A DNA stretch of 42,701 nucleotides. Source: an uncultured Propionibacteriaceae bacterium (lineage in GTDB: Bacteria; Actinomycetota; Actinomycetes; Propionibacteriales; Propionibacteriaceae). Positions 1 through 8,186 of this stretch are shown in pieces. The notes under the pieces were generated by a model, which had not been told where the DNA came from, searched no databases, and saw only the letters and a list, made by a program, of their open reading frames with translations. The translations under genes were made by a program, and so were the position numbers. Position 1 is the first letter of the stretch; each line of letters starts with the position of its first letter. The stretch is taken from assembly GCA_937988865.1 (NCBI GenBank), contig CALKHV010000009.1, positions 1 through 42,701 of the forward strand. Direction: 5' to 3'.

Positions 1-3
1 ACC

Positions 4-52
4 AAACTGCCCCGGGCAGGGCACTGCCCGGGAGCCGAGGCCCCCGGGCAGT
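4..52 (-). terminator. GC-rich hairpins at the end of the first ABC operon
   Basis: Just past the stop of the last ABC gene the minus strand reads ACTGCCCGGG, a 10-base loop, then CCCGGGCAGT (arms 43-52 and 23-32, perfect). A second smaller hairpin, CTGCCC/GGGCAG with one base between (7-19), follows and is trailed by TTT. This resembles a factor-independent terminator, but the T-run is short. The repeated CTGCCC/GGGCAG blocks can pair in more than one way. Confidence 0.45.
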
Positions 53-78
53 CCATCATGTGTGCAAGGAATCGAGGC

Positions 79-870
79 TCACGCCACGGGAACCTCGCCG
101 AGGTCGCCGTGCAGCTTGGGCACGTCGGCCAGGAGTTGCTTGGTGTAACGGTGCTGCGGGTTGAAGACGACCTCTTTGGTCGGCCCTTGCTCGACCATCA
201 CGCCATGCTCCATCACGAGCATCTGGTCTGCGAGGTAGCAGGCCTGACCGATGTCGTGGGTGATGATCATGACGGTGGTGTCGAGCTTGTCGCGCAGGTC
301 GGTCAACACGTTGAGCACGTTCACGCGAAGTGAGGCGTCCAGCATCGACGTCGCCTCGTCGGCAACGAGCAACTTCGGACGCATCATCAGGGCGCGGGCG
401 ATCATGATGCGCTGACGCTGGCCACCTGACAATTCGTGTGGATGCTTCTTGATGACGTCTTCGACCTTGAAGCCCACGTGTCCCAGCGCCTCTTCCCTGC
501 GGGCGCTTCCCTCGGCCTTGTCCGGCACGAGTTTGAGAGACCGGTTGAGAAGGCGTTCGACCGTGAAGAACTGGTTGAACGCGGCGAAGGGGTCCTGGAA
601 GACCGCTTGCACGTCGCGCCAGTAGACCGCGCGGTCATGGGCACCAAGACGTGTGACATCTTTGCCGTCGAAGGTGATCGACCCCGACGTGATGGGCAGA
701 AGGCCCAGCACGAGACGGGCCAGCGTGGACTTGCCCGAACCGGACTCGCCCACCACCGCCGTGATCGTCTTCTTGGGCAGGGTGAAGGTGACGTTGTCGA
801 CAGCCCGCACCTCGTTGTTGCGATGGCCGAACACCTTCGTCAGGTCCTTGGCCTCGAGCAGCGCGTCCAT
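79..870 (-). CDS. Dipeptide/oligopeptide ABC importer ATPase (DppF/OppF-like)
   Basis: One of two cytoplasmic ATPases that power uptake of a peptide or other substrate through the permeases encoded upstream. The 263-residue protein has Walker A GESGSGKST near residue 40, signature LSGGQRQR near 147 and Walker B LLVADEATSMLD near 168, then the switch histidine in TMIITHD. The Walker B stretch has Ala where this family usually has Pro (DEPxSALD), a mild oddity. ATG at 870 is preceded by GGAGG at a normal distance and overlaps the upstream stop by one base (TAATG), so the gene is translationally coupled. It is shorter than many DppF proteins and ends soon after the helical region. Substrate cannot be read from the ATPase. 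Confidence 0.9.
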   Translation of the reverse strand: MDALLEAKDLTKVFGHRNNEVRAVDNVTFTLPKKTITAVVGESGSGKSTLARLVLGLLPITSGSITFDGKDVTRLGAHDRAVYWRDVQAVFQDPFAAFNQFFTVERLLNRSLKLVPDKAEGSARREEALGHVGFKVEDVIKKHPHELSGGQRQRIMIARALMMRPKLLVADEATSMLDASLRVNVLNVLTDLRDKLDTTVMIITHDIGQACYLADQMLVMEHGVMVEQGPTKEVVFNPQHRYTKQLLADVPKLHGDLGEVPVA

Positions 871-1991
871 TACGACACCTCCTTCGTCGGGGCTTCCGCG
901 GTCACGACGGGGCCCGCCACATGATCGATGGCCGCGACCAGGGACTCATCCCTGACGTCATCGATCTTCGCCTTGAAGCCCAGCACGTCGTCGAGATTGA
1001 TCGGCGTGGTCGGGTTCTGCTGGGTCCACCAGCACTTGCTGTACCGCATGTGGTCTCCGCGAGGGCTCGGCTCCTTCTCGGAGCAGATGTCCATCTCGAG
1101 CCCACACCGCGGGTGGAATCGGCAACCGGGCGGAGGCGCCACGAGGCTGGGCGGTGAACCCTGGATCGCGAACACCTTCTTCGTCAGCGTCTCGGGCTCC
1201 GGAGCCAGCACTGCGTTCAGCAGGGCTGCCGAGTACGGATGCCAGGGACGCTCAGCGATTGTCTCCGCTGCACCGACCTCAACGATCTGCCCTGCGTACA
1301 TGACTGCGATGCGGTCAGAAATGGACTTCAGCAGTGGCAGGTCGTGCGTGATGAAGATCACGCCGGCCATGATGCGTTGATTGAGCATCTCGCGCAGCAT
1401 TTCGACGAGCGCGCGCTGGCTGGACACATCCAGCGCCGAGGTCGGCTCGTCGGCAATCAGCAGGCGAGGGTTCAACAGTGTCGAGATGATCGTGATGACG
1501 CGCTGCTTCATGCCACCCGACAACTGGTGCGGGTAGGAATCGAGCGCGCGCGGAGGAAGACCAACGGCCTTCATCCGGTCTCGGGCGCGATCCAGCGCCT
1601 CATCCTTCTTGATCGACGGGTCGTGGGCTCGCATGACGTCGACGACAAGCGACGAGATCTTCGCGGTGTACGAGAGCGAGTTCAGCGCGCCCTGCGGAAG
1701 CAGGGACACCACCTCGCCGCGCCACTCACGCGGGATCTTCACGCCGTGGCCGAGTTCCTGCTCCTTGCCGTCGATGCGCAACGTGCCCGACTTCACGTAC
1801 AGAGGCGGACGCGTGGTGAGCGACAGGACTGCACCGAGCGTGGATTTGCCACAGCCCGACTCACCGGCGACGCCCAGGATCTCACCCTCGTCGATGTAGA
1901 CCGAGCAGTTGTCGACGGCCTGAACTTCGCGACCGTCGTAACCGGCGTACGCGGCATTCAGGCCGATCGCTTCCAGCAGACGCTCTGCCAT
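870..1991 (-). CDS. Dipeptide/oligopeptide ABC importer ATPase (DppD/OppD-like)
   Basis: Second ATPase of the first peptide-type importer. It carries Walker A GESGCGKST (about residue 43), signature LSGGMKQR (about 155) and Walker B LLIADEPTSALD (about 178). The C-terminal oligopeptide/dipeptide transporter motif is clear: PPPGCRFHPRC, then further cysteines in DICSEKEP and KCWW, the cysteine cluster typical of DppD/OppD proteins. At 373 residues it is longer than usual: about 55 residues follow the last cysteine (from QQNPTTPINLDD to the stop), an Asp/Val-rich tail I do not recognise. The start at 1991 overlaps the permease stop (TGATG). Confidence in the ATPase role is high; the tail is unexplained. 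Confidence 0.9.
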   Translation of the reverse strand: MAERLLEAIGLNAAYAGYDGREVQAVDNCSVYIDEGEILGVAGESGCGKSTLGAVLSLTTRPPLYVKSGTLRIDGKEQELGHGVKIPREWRGEVVSLLPQGALNSLSYTAKISSLVVDVMRAHDPSIKKDEALDRARDRMKAVGLPPRALDSYPHQLSGGMKQRVITIISTLLNPRLLIADEPTSALDVSSQRALVEMLREMLNQRIMAGVIFITHDLPLLKSISDRIAVMYAGQIVEVGAAETIAERPWHPYSAALLNAVLAPEPETLTKKVFAIQGSPPSLVAPPPGCRFHPRCGLEMDICSEKEPSPRGDHMRYSKCWWTQQNPTTPINLDDVLGFKAKIDDVRDESLVAAIDHVAGPVVTAEAPTKEVS

Positions 1992-2998
1992 CAGTGCTCA
2001 CCCCTCTCCTGAGGCACAGGAGTGTCAGCGAACGCTCCGGCGTTGTCGTTACCCAGGGCAGCTTCGGCACTGAGCAGGGTTGAAGCCCCTACTGCAGCCC
2101 CGTCGCTGTGGGGCGAGATGTAGTCCTCCTGGCGTGTCGCCTGACCTGCGGGGATGGCCACGGGCTTGATCTTCTTGCCACGGCGGAGCCGCGGGTTGAA
2201 GACCTCGTCGAGGCTGGACTGCAGGAGGAGCAACGAGAAGGCGATGAGGCTCAGCAGGACCGTCGGTGGGATGAAGGCCCACCACGCGCCAACTCGAACC
2301 GCACCCCAGGCGAGTGCCCAGTTCAACATCATTCCGATCGAGACGATGTTCGACGGGCCCAGGCCCAGCATCGACAGGGACGACTCGGTCAGAATGGCGC
2401 CTGACACCTGCAGGACGAACGCCATCACGACGTAGCTGAGGAGATAGGGCAGGACGTCCCAGCCCAGGATGCTCCAGAAGCCGGCACCAGACATCTTGGC
2501 CACTTCGATGTGCTCGCGGGTACGCACCGATGTCGCCTGGGCTCGCACGGCGCGAGCCGTCCATGGCCAGGCAGTGATACCGATGATGAGGGCGAGGGTG
2601 ACCATGTTGCGTTGGGGCAACGCGACCGACAGGAGAATGACGACGACGATCGACGGGATGGCCAACGCGATGTTGGTCATACCCATGAGGATCTCTTCGG
2701 TCAGTCCACCGGCGTAGCCGGCGATGAGACCGATGGTGAGACCGATCGTTGTCGCGACGATCCCGGCGATGAGGCCCACCAACAGCGAGGTCCGGGCGCC
2801 GTTCGCCAGGTTGGCGATGACGCTCTGGCCCTCATTGTCGGTGCCGAGGATCAGTGAGCCAACCCCTTGGGGCGGATCGAACAGGCCACCGATGGAGGCG
2901 TTCGGGTCGACGGACCAGATGAGTGGGCCGACGATCACGAAGACCAGCACGAGGAGGACCAGCGAGAGGGCAAAGTAGAAGCGACTGGAGAACCTCAT
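1991..2998 (-). CDS. Peptide ABC importer permease (DppC-like)
   Basis: Inner-membrane permease of the binding-protein-dependent type. The 335-residue product starts with a hydrophobic segment (FYFALSLVLLVLVFVIVGPLIW), then a periplasmic loop with the DppC-type element GTDNEGQSV (usually GTDxxGRD), then a block of membrane helices. The EAA-like cytoplasmic loop that docks the ATPase is seen around EHIEVAKMSGAGFWSILG. A polar tail of about 60 residues after the last helix (from RLRRGKKIK) is long for the family. The ATG overlaps the end of the upstream permease by four bases (ATGA). Confidence 0.9.
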   Translation of the reverse strand: MRFSSRFYFALSLVLLVLVFVIVGPLIWSVDPNASIGGLFDPPQGVGSLILGTDNEGQSVIANLANGARTSLLVGLIAGIVATTIGLTIGLIAGYAGGLTEEILMGMTNIALAIPSIVVVILLSVALPQRNMVTLALIIGITAWPWTARAVRAQATSVRTREHIEVAKMSGAGFWSILGWDVLPYLLSYVVMAFVLQVSGAILTESSLSMLGLGPSNIVSIGMMLNWALAWGAVRVGAWWAFIPPTVLLSLIAFSLLLLQSSLDEVFNPRLRRGKKIKPVAIPAGQATRQEDYISPHSDGAAVGASTLLSAEAALGNDNAGAFADTPVPQERGEH

Positions 2999-4008
2999 GA
3001 CTTGTCACCTCCTTGGGTCGCACGGATACGGGGATCGATGAAGCCGTAGAGCACCTCGACGGCGAAGTTGGCCACCAGGACAGCCGACGTGATGATGACC
3101 GTGATGGCCTGGATCACCGGGTAGTCCTTGTTGCTGATCGCGTTGAAGAGCAGGTAGCCGACGCCCGGGTAACTGAAGACCAACTCGGTCACGAGCGCGC
3201 CGCCGACCAGTCCACCGATGCTCAGTGCCAGACCGGTGATCTGGGGAAGCATGGCATTGCGGAAGATGTAGCGAACGATGGTCGAGTCCTTGAGGCCCAG
3301 ACCGCGTCCGTAGTTGACATAGTCAGAACCGAGTTCATAGATGGCCATCGACCGCATGCCCACGGCTTGCCCGCCGATGAAGATGAGTACCAAGGACAAG
3401 AACGGGAGCCAGAAGTAGGGCATGGCCGACGAGATGAACGACCAGGACCATTCCGGGAATGTGCCCATCGGGTACGCGCCGCCGGTCGGGAAGATCTCGG
3501 CCTTCACTGCGAAGCCGTACAGCAGGAGGATCGCGAGGCAGTAGTAGGGCATGGAGCTGAACAACAGTGAGCCGACGAAAGCCCCACGGTCGAACCAGCC
3601 GCCCTTGAATGCCGCGAGCGCGCCCAGGAGATTACCCAGGGTCCACCCGACGAGGATGGCGGGGAGCTGGAGCAGGATACTCCAGGGCAGTGCCTGCCCC
3701 ACCAACGTGTTGACAGAAGCCGGGTACTGGGCAAATGACGTGCCCAGGTTCCCGTGGAGCAGTTGATTCACATAGATGAAGAACTGCTTCCACAGCGGCT
3801 GGTCAAGACCAAATTCGCGCATGAAGTTCTCGTGGATGACCTTGGCAGCGTCGCCGCTCACCCCTCCACCCATCGTCAAGTTCGCGACGATGGCGTCCAC
3901 CGGGTTACCCGGGACCAACCGGGGAAGGTAGAAGTTGAGGAGTAGAGCGACGACGAGTGCACCGAGGTACCACAAGGACTTTCGCGCCAGATAGCGTCCG
4001 AGTCCCAT
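2995..4008 (-). CDS. Peptide ABC importer permease (DppB-like)
   Basis: Partner permease of the DppC-like protein. The 337-residue chain opens with a signal-anchor helix (YLGALVVALLLNFYLPRLVPGNPVD), including the N-terminal RLVPGNP element typical of DppB/OppB, followed by a periplasmic segment and about five further membrane helices. The docking loop lies near YVNYGRGLGLKDSTIVRYI, and the end FIDPRIR is the usual DppB C-terminus. Only nine bases separate it from the binding-protein stop. The Shine-Dalgarno is weak; the purine-rich GGAAGC overlaps the end of the upstream gene, which fits translational coupling. Confidence 0.9.
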   Translation of the reverse strand: MGLGRYLARKSLWYLGALVVALLLNFYLPRLVPGNPVDAIVANLTMGGGVSGDAAKVIHENFMREFGLDQPLWKQFFIYVNQLLHGNLGTSFAQYPASVNTLVGQALPWSILLQLPAILVGWTLGNLLGALAAFKGGWFDRGAFVGSLLFSSMPYYCLAILLLYGFAVKAEIFPTGGAYPMGTFPEWSWSFISSAMPYFWLPFLSLVLIFIGGQAVGMRSMAIYELGSDYVNYGRGLGLKDSTIVRYIFRNAMLPQITGLALSIGGLVGGALVTELVFSYPGVGYLLFNAISNKDYPVIQAITVIITSAVLVANFAVEVLYGFIDPRIRATQGGDKS

Positions 4009-4017
4009 GCGGTGTAC

Positions 4018-5796
4018 TTAGCTTCCGACCCTCTTGACCTTGAACACCCAGAGGATGCCCTGGCCACCGAAGGTGGGCGGTGCGTAGGCGTTCTCCTTGG
4101 TCGGGAAGTTCGTCCACGTGCCGTCGTTGTGCTGGAAGAACTGGTACGGACGGTACATCAGCGGGATGCAGGGGATGTTCTTGCGGAAGATCTCATCGAG
4201 CTGCTGGTACTTGGCCTTGGCAGCTGCCTCGTCCTTCTCGGCCGCAGCGGCGTCGAGGAGTGCGGGGACGGCCGGGTCAGCGAAGCGGCCCCAGTTCCAG
4301 AATGCGTCCTTGCCGATGGCAGCCACGCCACGATCGTCGAGAGCGTCGCGGAAGCGGGCCCACGGAGTCGCGTACGACACGGCGGAGTAACCGAAGTGGA
4401 CGATGTCGAAGTCACCGACGTTGCGGGCCGCGATGAGCGTCGGGGCCTGCGGGAAGTTCGTCGACAGGTCGATGCCCACAGCCTGGGCGGACTTCGCCAC
4501 GATCTCGCACGAGGTGTTCCAGTCGGTCCATCCGGTGGGGGTCACGATCTTCCACGGGCCGAGACGGGTGCCGTCGGGCAACGAGTAGATGCCGTCCGAA
4601 CCCTTCGTGCACTTGAGCTCGTTCTCGAGGATGTCGATGGCCTTGGCCGAGTCATACTTCCAGCCGCTTGCGTCGACTGCAGCCTGGTCGTAGAACGGGG
4701 CTTCTGAACCCTCGGGCAGGATGAGCGAGGCGTTGACCGTCGACGAGTAGTCCGAAATGGCCTTGCTGGCAATGTCGGGGTAGTTGATCGCGTAGGCAAG
4801 TGCCTTGCGGACGCCGACGTTGTCGAGGCCCTTCTTGCTGAGGTTGATGACGAGGGTGATGGGGTTGCCGGGGATGTGGTACGGCTTTTCCTTCAGCCAG
4901 GTGCTGACGGGCTTGCCCTTCTCCCACATCTTCCAGATCTGCGCAGTGAACTGCTGCGAGACGTCGATGTCGCCGGTCTCGAGCTTCAGGTCGCCGTCCT
5001 GGTTGCCCTTGAAGATCGGGTGGATGAAGCTGGCCATCGGCGGCGTGCCGTAGACGGTCTTGCCCCAGTACGCGTCATCACGCGTGAGGACGATCTGGGT
5101 CTGGTCGTACTTGCCGACCTTGAACGGGCCCGAGCCGATGGGTGCCAGGTTGGTGTCAGAGATCAGCGTCTCGTTGGTCAGCTTCGACCAGTAGGCCTTG
5201 GGCAGGATGGGCGTGCGGGCGATCGTGTTGGCCACGAAGAGGGGGTTGTACGGATCCTTCTTCAGCGTGAACACGACCGTACGGGCGTCCTTGGCGACGA
5301 CGTCGTCGAGGTACAGCCAGACGGTCGAGTAGGTGACAGCCGCGTCCTTCGCCAGGGTGAAGGTGAAGACGGCGTCGTCAGCGGTGAGCTCGGAGCCGTC
5401 GTTCCACTTGGTGCCGTCCTGGAGCGGGATCTCCCAGGTGTAGTCGTCAACAGCCTTGAGCTCCTTGCCGAGACCGGGCTCGAGCTTGTTGTTGAGCATG
5501 TTCCAACGAAGCAGGTGCTCGTAGATGAGCTCGGGCTGGTCGGCGGCGTTCGGGAAGGCGGGGGCGCCGTTGAGAGGGTTGAAGTTCGTGGGCGCAGCCC
5601 ACTGCATGCCGGCGATGTAGAACGCTTCGGCCGCCGCACCAGTGCGGATCGACTTGGCGGCGCCACCGGAGGTGTCGGTGCCGGGGGTGGTGGTGTCGCC
5701 GCCGCAGGCGCTGAGCGCCAATCCGGCGGTTGCTGCCGCTGCCAGGCCGAGGAAACCACGGCGAGACGAGCGGAAGGCGGGGATGGGTTGGTTCAC
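4018..5796 (-). CDS. Peptide ABC importer substrate-binding lipoprotein (family 5), Tat-type signal
   Basis: Extracytoplasmic solute-binding protein of family 5 (SBP_bac_5), first gene of the operon. The GTG at 5796 is chosen because AAGGAG lies six bases upstream; an in-frame ATG at 5868 has no such support. From this start the protein has 592 residues. It begins with a twin-arginine signal (SSRRGFLGL, residues 10-18) and a lipobox LSAC with the lipidated cysteine at residue 31, so it is probably exported folded and anchored as a lipoprotein. The mature part shows the family pattern, for example DGTKWNDGSELTADDAVFT. It is somewhat longer than most family 5 proteins (500-560). Ligand unknown: peptides, or another ligand such as an oligosaccharide. 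Confidence 0.88.
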   Translation of the reverse strand: MNQPIPAFRSSRRGFLGLAAAATAGLALSACGGDTTTPGTDTSGGAAKSIRTGAAAEAFYIAGMQWAAPTNFNPLNGAPAFPNAADQPELIYEHLLRWNMLNNKLEPGLGKELKAVDDYTWEIPLQDGTKWNDGSELTADDAVFTFTLAKDAAVTYSTVWLYLDDVVAKDARTVVFTLKKDPYNPLFVANTIARTPILPKAYWSKLTNETLISDTNLAPIGSGPFKVGKYDQTQIVLTRDDAYWGKTVYGTPPMASFIHPIFKGNQDGDLKLETGDIDVSQQFTAQIWKMWEKGKPVSTWLKEKPYHIPGNPITLVINLSKKGLDNVGVRKALAYAINYPDIASKAISDYSSTVNASLILPEGSEAPFYDQAAVDASGWKYDSAKAIDILENELKCTKGSDGIYSLPDGTRLGPWKIVTPTGWTDWNTSCEIVAKSAQAVGIDLSTNFPQAPTLIAARNVGDFDIVHFGYSAVSYATPWARFRDALDDRGVAAIGKDAFWNWGRFADPAVPALLDAAAAEKDEAAAKAKYQQLDEIFRKNIPCIPLMYRPYQFFQHNDGTWTNFPTKENAYAPPTFGGQGILWVFKVKRVGS

Positions 5797-5973
5797 TGCT
5801 GACTCCTTCACATGATGGGCGTTGCCCGGGATCGCCAGCTGCGTTGGTGCCTCGCGTGGAGCAGCCACCGCATCGTGACGACCCCACCCGACAGACAGCT
5901 CACCTTTGCACTGTTGCCCGAACGTTGCTCCATCACATCATGGATGCAGCCCACACACCATGAACCCAGACCA

Positions 5974-6003
5974 AAAATAGTGGCCGTGTTCCAATCGTAA
6001 CAA
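5974..6003 (-). promoter_or_regulatory. Candidate promoter of the first ABC importer operon
   Basis: On the minus strand TTGTTA (6003-5998) and TATTTT (5979-5974) are separated by 18 bases, a fair match to a housekeeping promoter in an otherwise GC-rich gap of 261 bases between rho and the binding-protein gene. It would give a leader of roughly 170 bases. No operator was identified with confidence in that leader. Confidence 0.4.
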
Positions 6004-6057
6004 TTTGCGGACGGGCAGGCCTGAGCGTCTGCACATCCGTGAGGCAGAAAGTGGTGC

Positions 6058-7965
6058 CTACTCCCCGCCCGGCGTGGTCTTCGAGATGAGCACGAGGAAC
6101 TCCGAGTTGCTCTGGGTCTTCCGGAGGCGGTTGAGCAGCATCTCGAGCGCCTGCTGGTCCTCCAGCCCCGAGAGCACCCGGCGGAGCTTCCAGATGATGT
6201 TGAGTTCCTCACGCCCGAGCAGCAACTCCTCGCGTCGCGTGCCGGACGCGTCCACGTCGATCGCCGGGAAGATGCGCTTGTTCGCGAGCTGGCGCTGGAG
6301 CCGGAGCTCCATGTTGCCGGTGCCCTTGAACTCCTCGAAGATGACGTCGTCCATCTTGGAGCCGGTTTCGATGAGCGCGGTGGCGAGGATCGTCAGCGAA
6401 CCGCCGTTCTCGATGTTGCGCGCCGCGCCGAAGAACTTCTTCGGCGGGTAGAGGGCCGCCGAGTCGACGCCGCCGGAAAGGATGCGTCCGGACGCCGGGG
6501 CGGCCAGGTTGTAGGCACGTCCGAGGCGCGTGATGCCGTCAAGCAGGACGACGACGTCGCGTCCCATCTCGACGAGGCGCTTCGCGCGTTCGATGGCGAG
6601 CTCCGCGATGACGGTGTGGTCCTGGGCAGGCCGATCGAACGTGGACGCGATCACCTCGCCCGAGACGTTGCGCTGGAAGTCGGTGACTTCCTCGGGTCGC
6701 TCGTCGACAAGGACGACCATCAGGTGCACCTCGGGGTTGTTCACCGCGATGGCGTTGGCGATGGCTTGCATGATCATCGTCTTGCCCGCCTTGGGCGGCG
6801 ACACGATCAGGCCTCGCTGACCCTTGCCGATGGGGCTGATCAGGTCGATGATACGGCCGGTCATGTTGGTGGCCGTCGTCTCCACGCGCAGCCGCTCCTG
6901 CGGGTACAGGGGCGTCAGCTTGTTGAAGTCGGGACGGTTCTTCGCCAACTCGGGGTCGCCGGCGTTGACCGTGTCGAGCCGGACGAGTGGATTGAACTTC
7001 TCGCGGCGTTCCCCGTCGCGTGGCTGACGCATGGCACCCGTCACGATGTCGCCCTTGCGCAGACCGTACTTGCGGACCATCGTGAGGGGAACGTAGGCGT
7101 CGTTGCTGCCCGGCAGGTAGCCTGTGGTGCGCACGAACGCGTAGGAGTCGAGCACGTCGAGGATGCCGCTGATGTTCGCGAGGACGTCATCGTCGGCGAC
7201 CGTGGGTTCGGACTCGAAACGCTCGACGCTGCCCTGGGGGCTACCGGGCCTCGTCCGGCGGTTCTGGCGATCGCGCTGACGCCGGCGGCGTCCCCGGCGT
7301 CCCCCGTTACCGTCGTCCTCCCACTCCCGGGAGGCATCCTGGCGGCCCTGCTGGTTCTCGGATCGGTTCTGGCCCTGGTTCTCGGACCGAGACTGGTTCT
7401 CGGACCGGTTCTGGTTCTCGGACCGGTTGTTCTCGGACCGGTTCTGGTTCTCGGACCGGTTCAGGCCGTCCGACCTTCCTTCACGATCGGCCGCGACCTG
7501 CTCGCGGGCCGGCTGCTCGCCCGAAGCCTCTGACTGACCGGCCTCCGACGACTCCCGTGGCTCTCCCCCGCGCCGACGACGGCGGTCGCGTCCGGCGGTT
7601 TCATTGCCGAGTTGGGCCAGGCGTGCGCCGACCTCATCGGCGATCTCGGCCCGCGACTCCGTCGCAGGGGACTCTGCAGGCGTTTCGGACGGGGCGCCGG
7701 CCGGACGCTCGGACCTGCGACTGCTGCGCACGACGGCCTCGCCGCCCTCGGATTGCGTCGCCGGCCCTTCCTGGCGCTGGCGCGTTGCTCCACCCTGAGC
7801 GGCCTGGATGGCCTGGACGAGGTCTCCCTTGCGCATGGCACTCGCCCCCTTGATGCCGAGGCCTGAGGCCATCGACTTCAGTTCCGGGAGGAGCTTGGCG
7901 TCCAGACCGGAGCCGCGGGACGCGCGGACGTGGCCTTCGGGAACCTCGGTGGGTGTGTTGGTCAT
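6058..7965 (-). CDS. rho: Transcription termination factor Rho
   Basis: Hexameric RNA-dependent ATPase that ends transcription. The ATG at 7965 is chosen because AGAAGGA lies just upstream; an in-frame TTG 15 bases earlier would include that site. The 635-residue protein has an N-terminal SAP-like Rho_N motif (about residues 20-55), then a long, charged, low-complexity insert (about 55-245) rich in Arg, Glu, Gln and Asn, the RNA-binding fold beginning near GILDVLDSYAFVRTTGYLPG, and the ATPase domain with P-loop SPPKAGKT (about residue 390) and Walker B VVVLLDGITRLGRAYN. The C-terminal interface element GSKMDDVIFEEFKGTGNMEL is intact. Such Arg-rich inserts are usual in actinobacterial Rho and add RNA affinity. 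Neither rpmE nor prfA follows, unlike in many relatives. Confidence 0.97.
   Translation of the reverse strand: MTNTPTEVPEGHVRASRGSGLDAKLLPELKSMASGLGIKGASAMRKGDLVQAIQAAQGGATRQRQEGPATQSEGGEAVVRSSRRSERPAGAPSETPAESPATESRAEIADEVGARLAQLGNETAGRDRRRRRGGEPRESSEAGQSEASGEQPAREQVAADREGRSDGLNRSENQNRSENNRSENQNRSENQSRSENQGQNRSENQQGRQDASREWEDDGNGGRRGRRRRQRDRQNRRTRPGSPQGSVERFESEPTVADDDVLANISGILDVLDSYAFVRTTGYLPGSNDAYVPLTMVRKYGLRKGDIVTGAMRQPRDGERREKFNPLVRLDTVNAGDPELAKNRPDFNKLTPLYPQERLRVETTATNMTGRIIDLISPIGKGQRGLIVSPPKAGKTMIMQAIANAIAVNNPEVHLMVVLVDERPEEVTDFQRNVSGEVIASTFDRPAQDHTVIAELAIERAKRLVEMGRDVVVLLDGITRLGRAYNLAAPASGRILSGGVDSAALYPPKKFFGAARNIENGGSLTILATALIETGSKMDDVIFEEFKGTGNMELRLQRQLANKRIFPAIDVDASGTRREELLLGREELNIIWKLRRVLSGLEDQQALEMLLNRLRKTQSNSEFLVLISKTTPGGE
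7351..7471 (-). repeat. Short tandem repeat coding for (N)RSENQ units inside rho
   Basis: About 120 bases of degenerate 9- to 18-base repeats built on TGGTTCTCGGACCGG (plus-strand reading), coding for repeated Arg-Ser-Glu-Asn-(Gln) units at about Rho residues 165-205. All copies stay in frame. The segment lies in the disordered insert, so copy number could change without breaking the ATPase. Confidence 0.85.
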
Positions 7966-8146
7966 GAAATCCTTCTTCAAGAGACGCCCGGCGTGGCGGG
8001 CTGGAGTTCGGGTCGCGGACTCCCGACACGAGCTCTACTGCGTCGTGGTGGGAATTCTGCGCGTTCGCGATCTGACGCGCGGCACCTGACCTGAGAGGTG
8101 CGTGGGATTCAAGCGTTGGGGATTCGGGGGAACCACTCCGTCGCCC

Positions 8147-8176
8147 ACGCTACCACCCGGTGACCAGGGCCGGAAA
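8147..8176 (-). promoter_or_regulatory. Candidate rho promoter
   Basis: In the 221-base gap between thrB and rho the minus strand has TAGCGT (8152-8147) 18 bases after TTTCCG (8176-8171). The -10 fits TAnnnT well and the -35 only loosely. It would leave a rho leader of about 170 bases; long leaders that allow autoregulation by Rho are known in other bacteria. No clear intrinsic terminator follows thrB. Confidence 0.3.
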
Positions 8177-8186
8177 CTGCGAGACG

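Noticed and set aside
5797..5868. Longer start for the first binding protein
   Set aside because: It would bury the twin-arginine lipoprotein signal behind 24 extra residues and would include the AAGGAG site that serves GTG 5796.
7351..7471. Repeat array that could be mistaken for CRISPR
   Set aside because: Units are 9-18 bases, without unique spacers, and stay in the rho reading frame as RSENQ codons.
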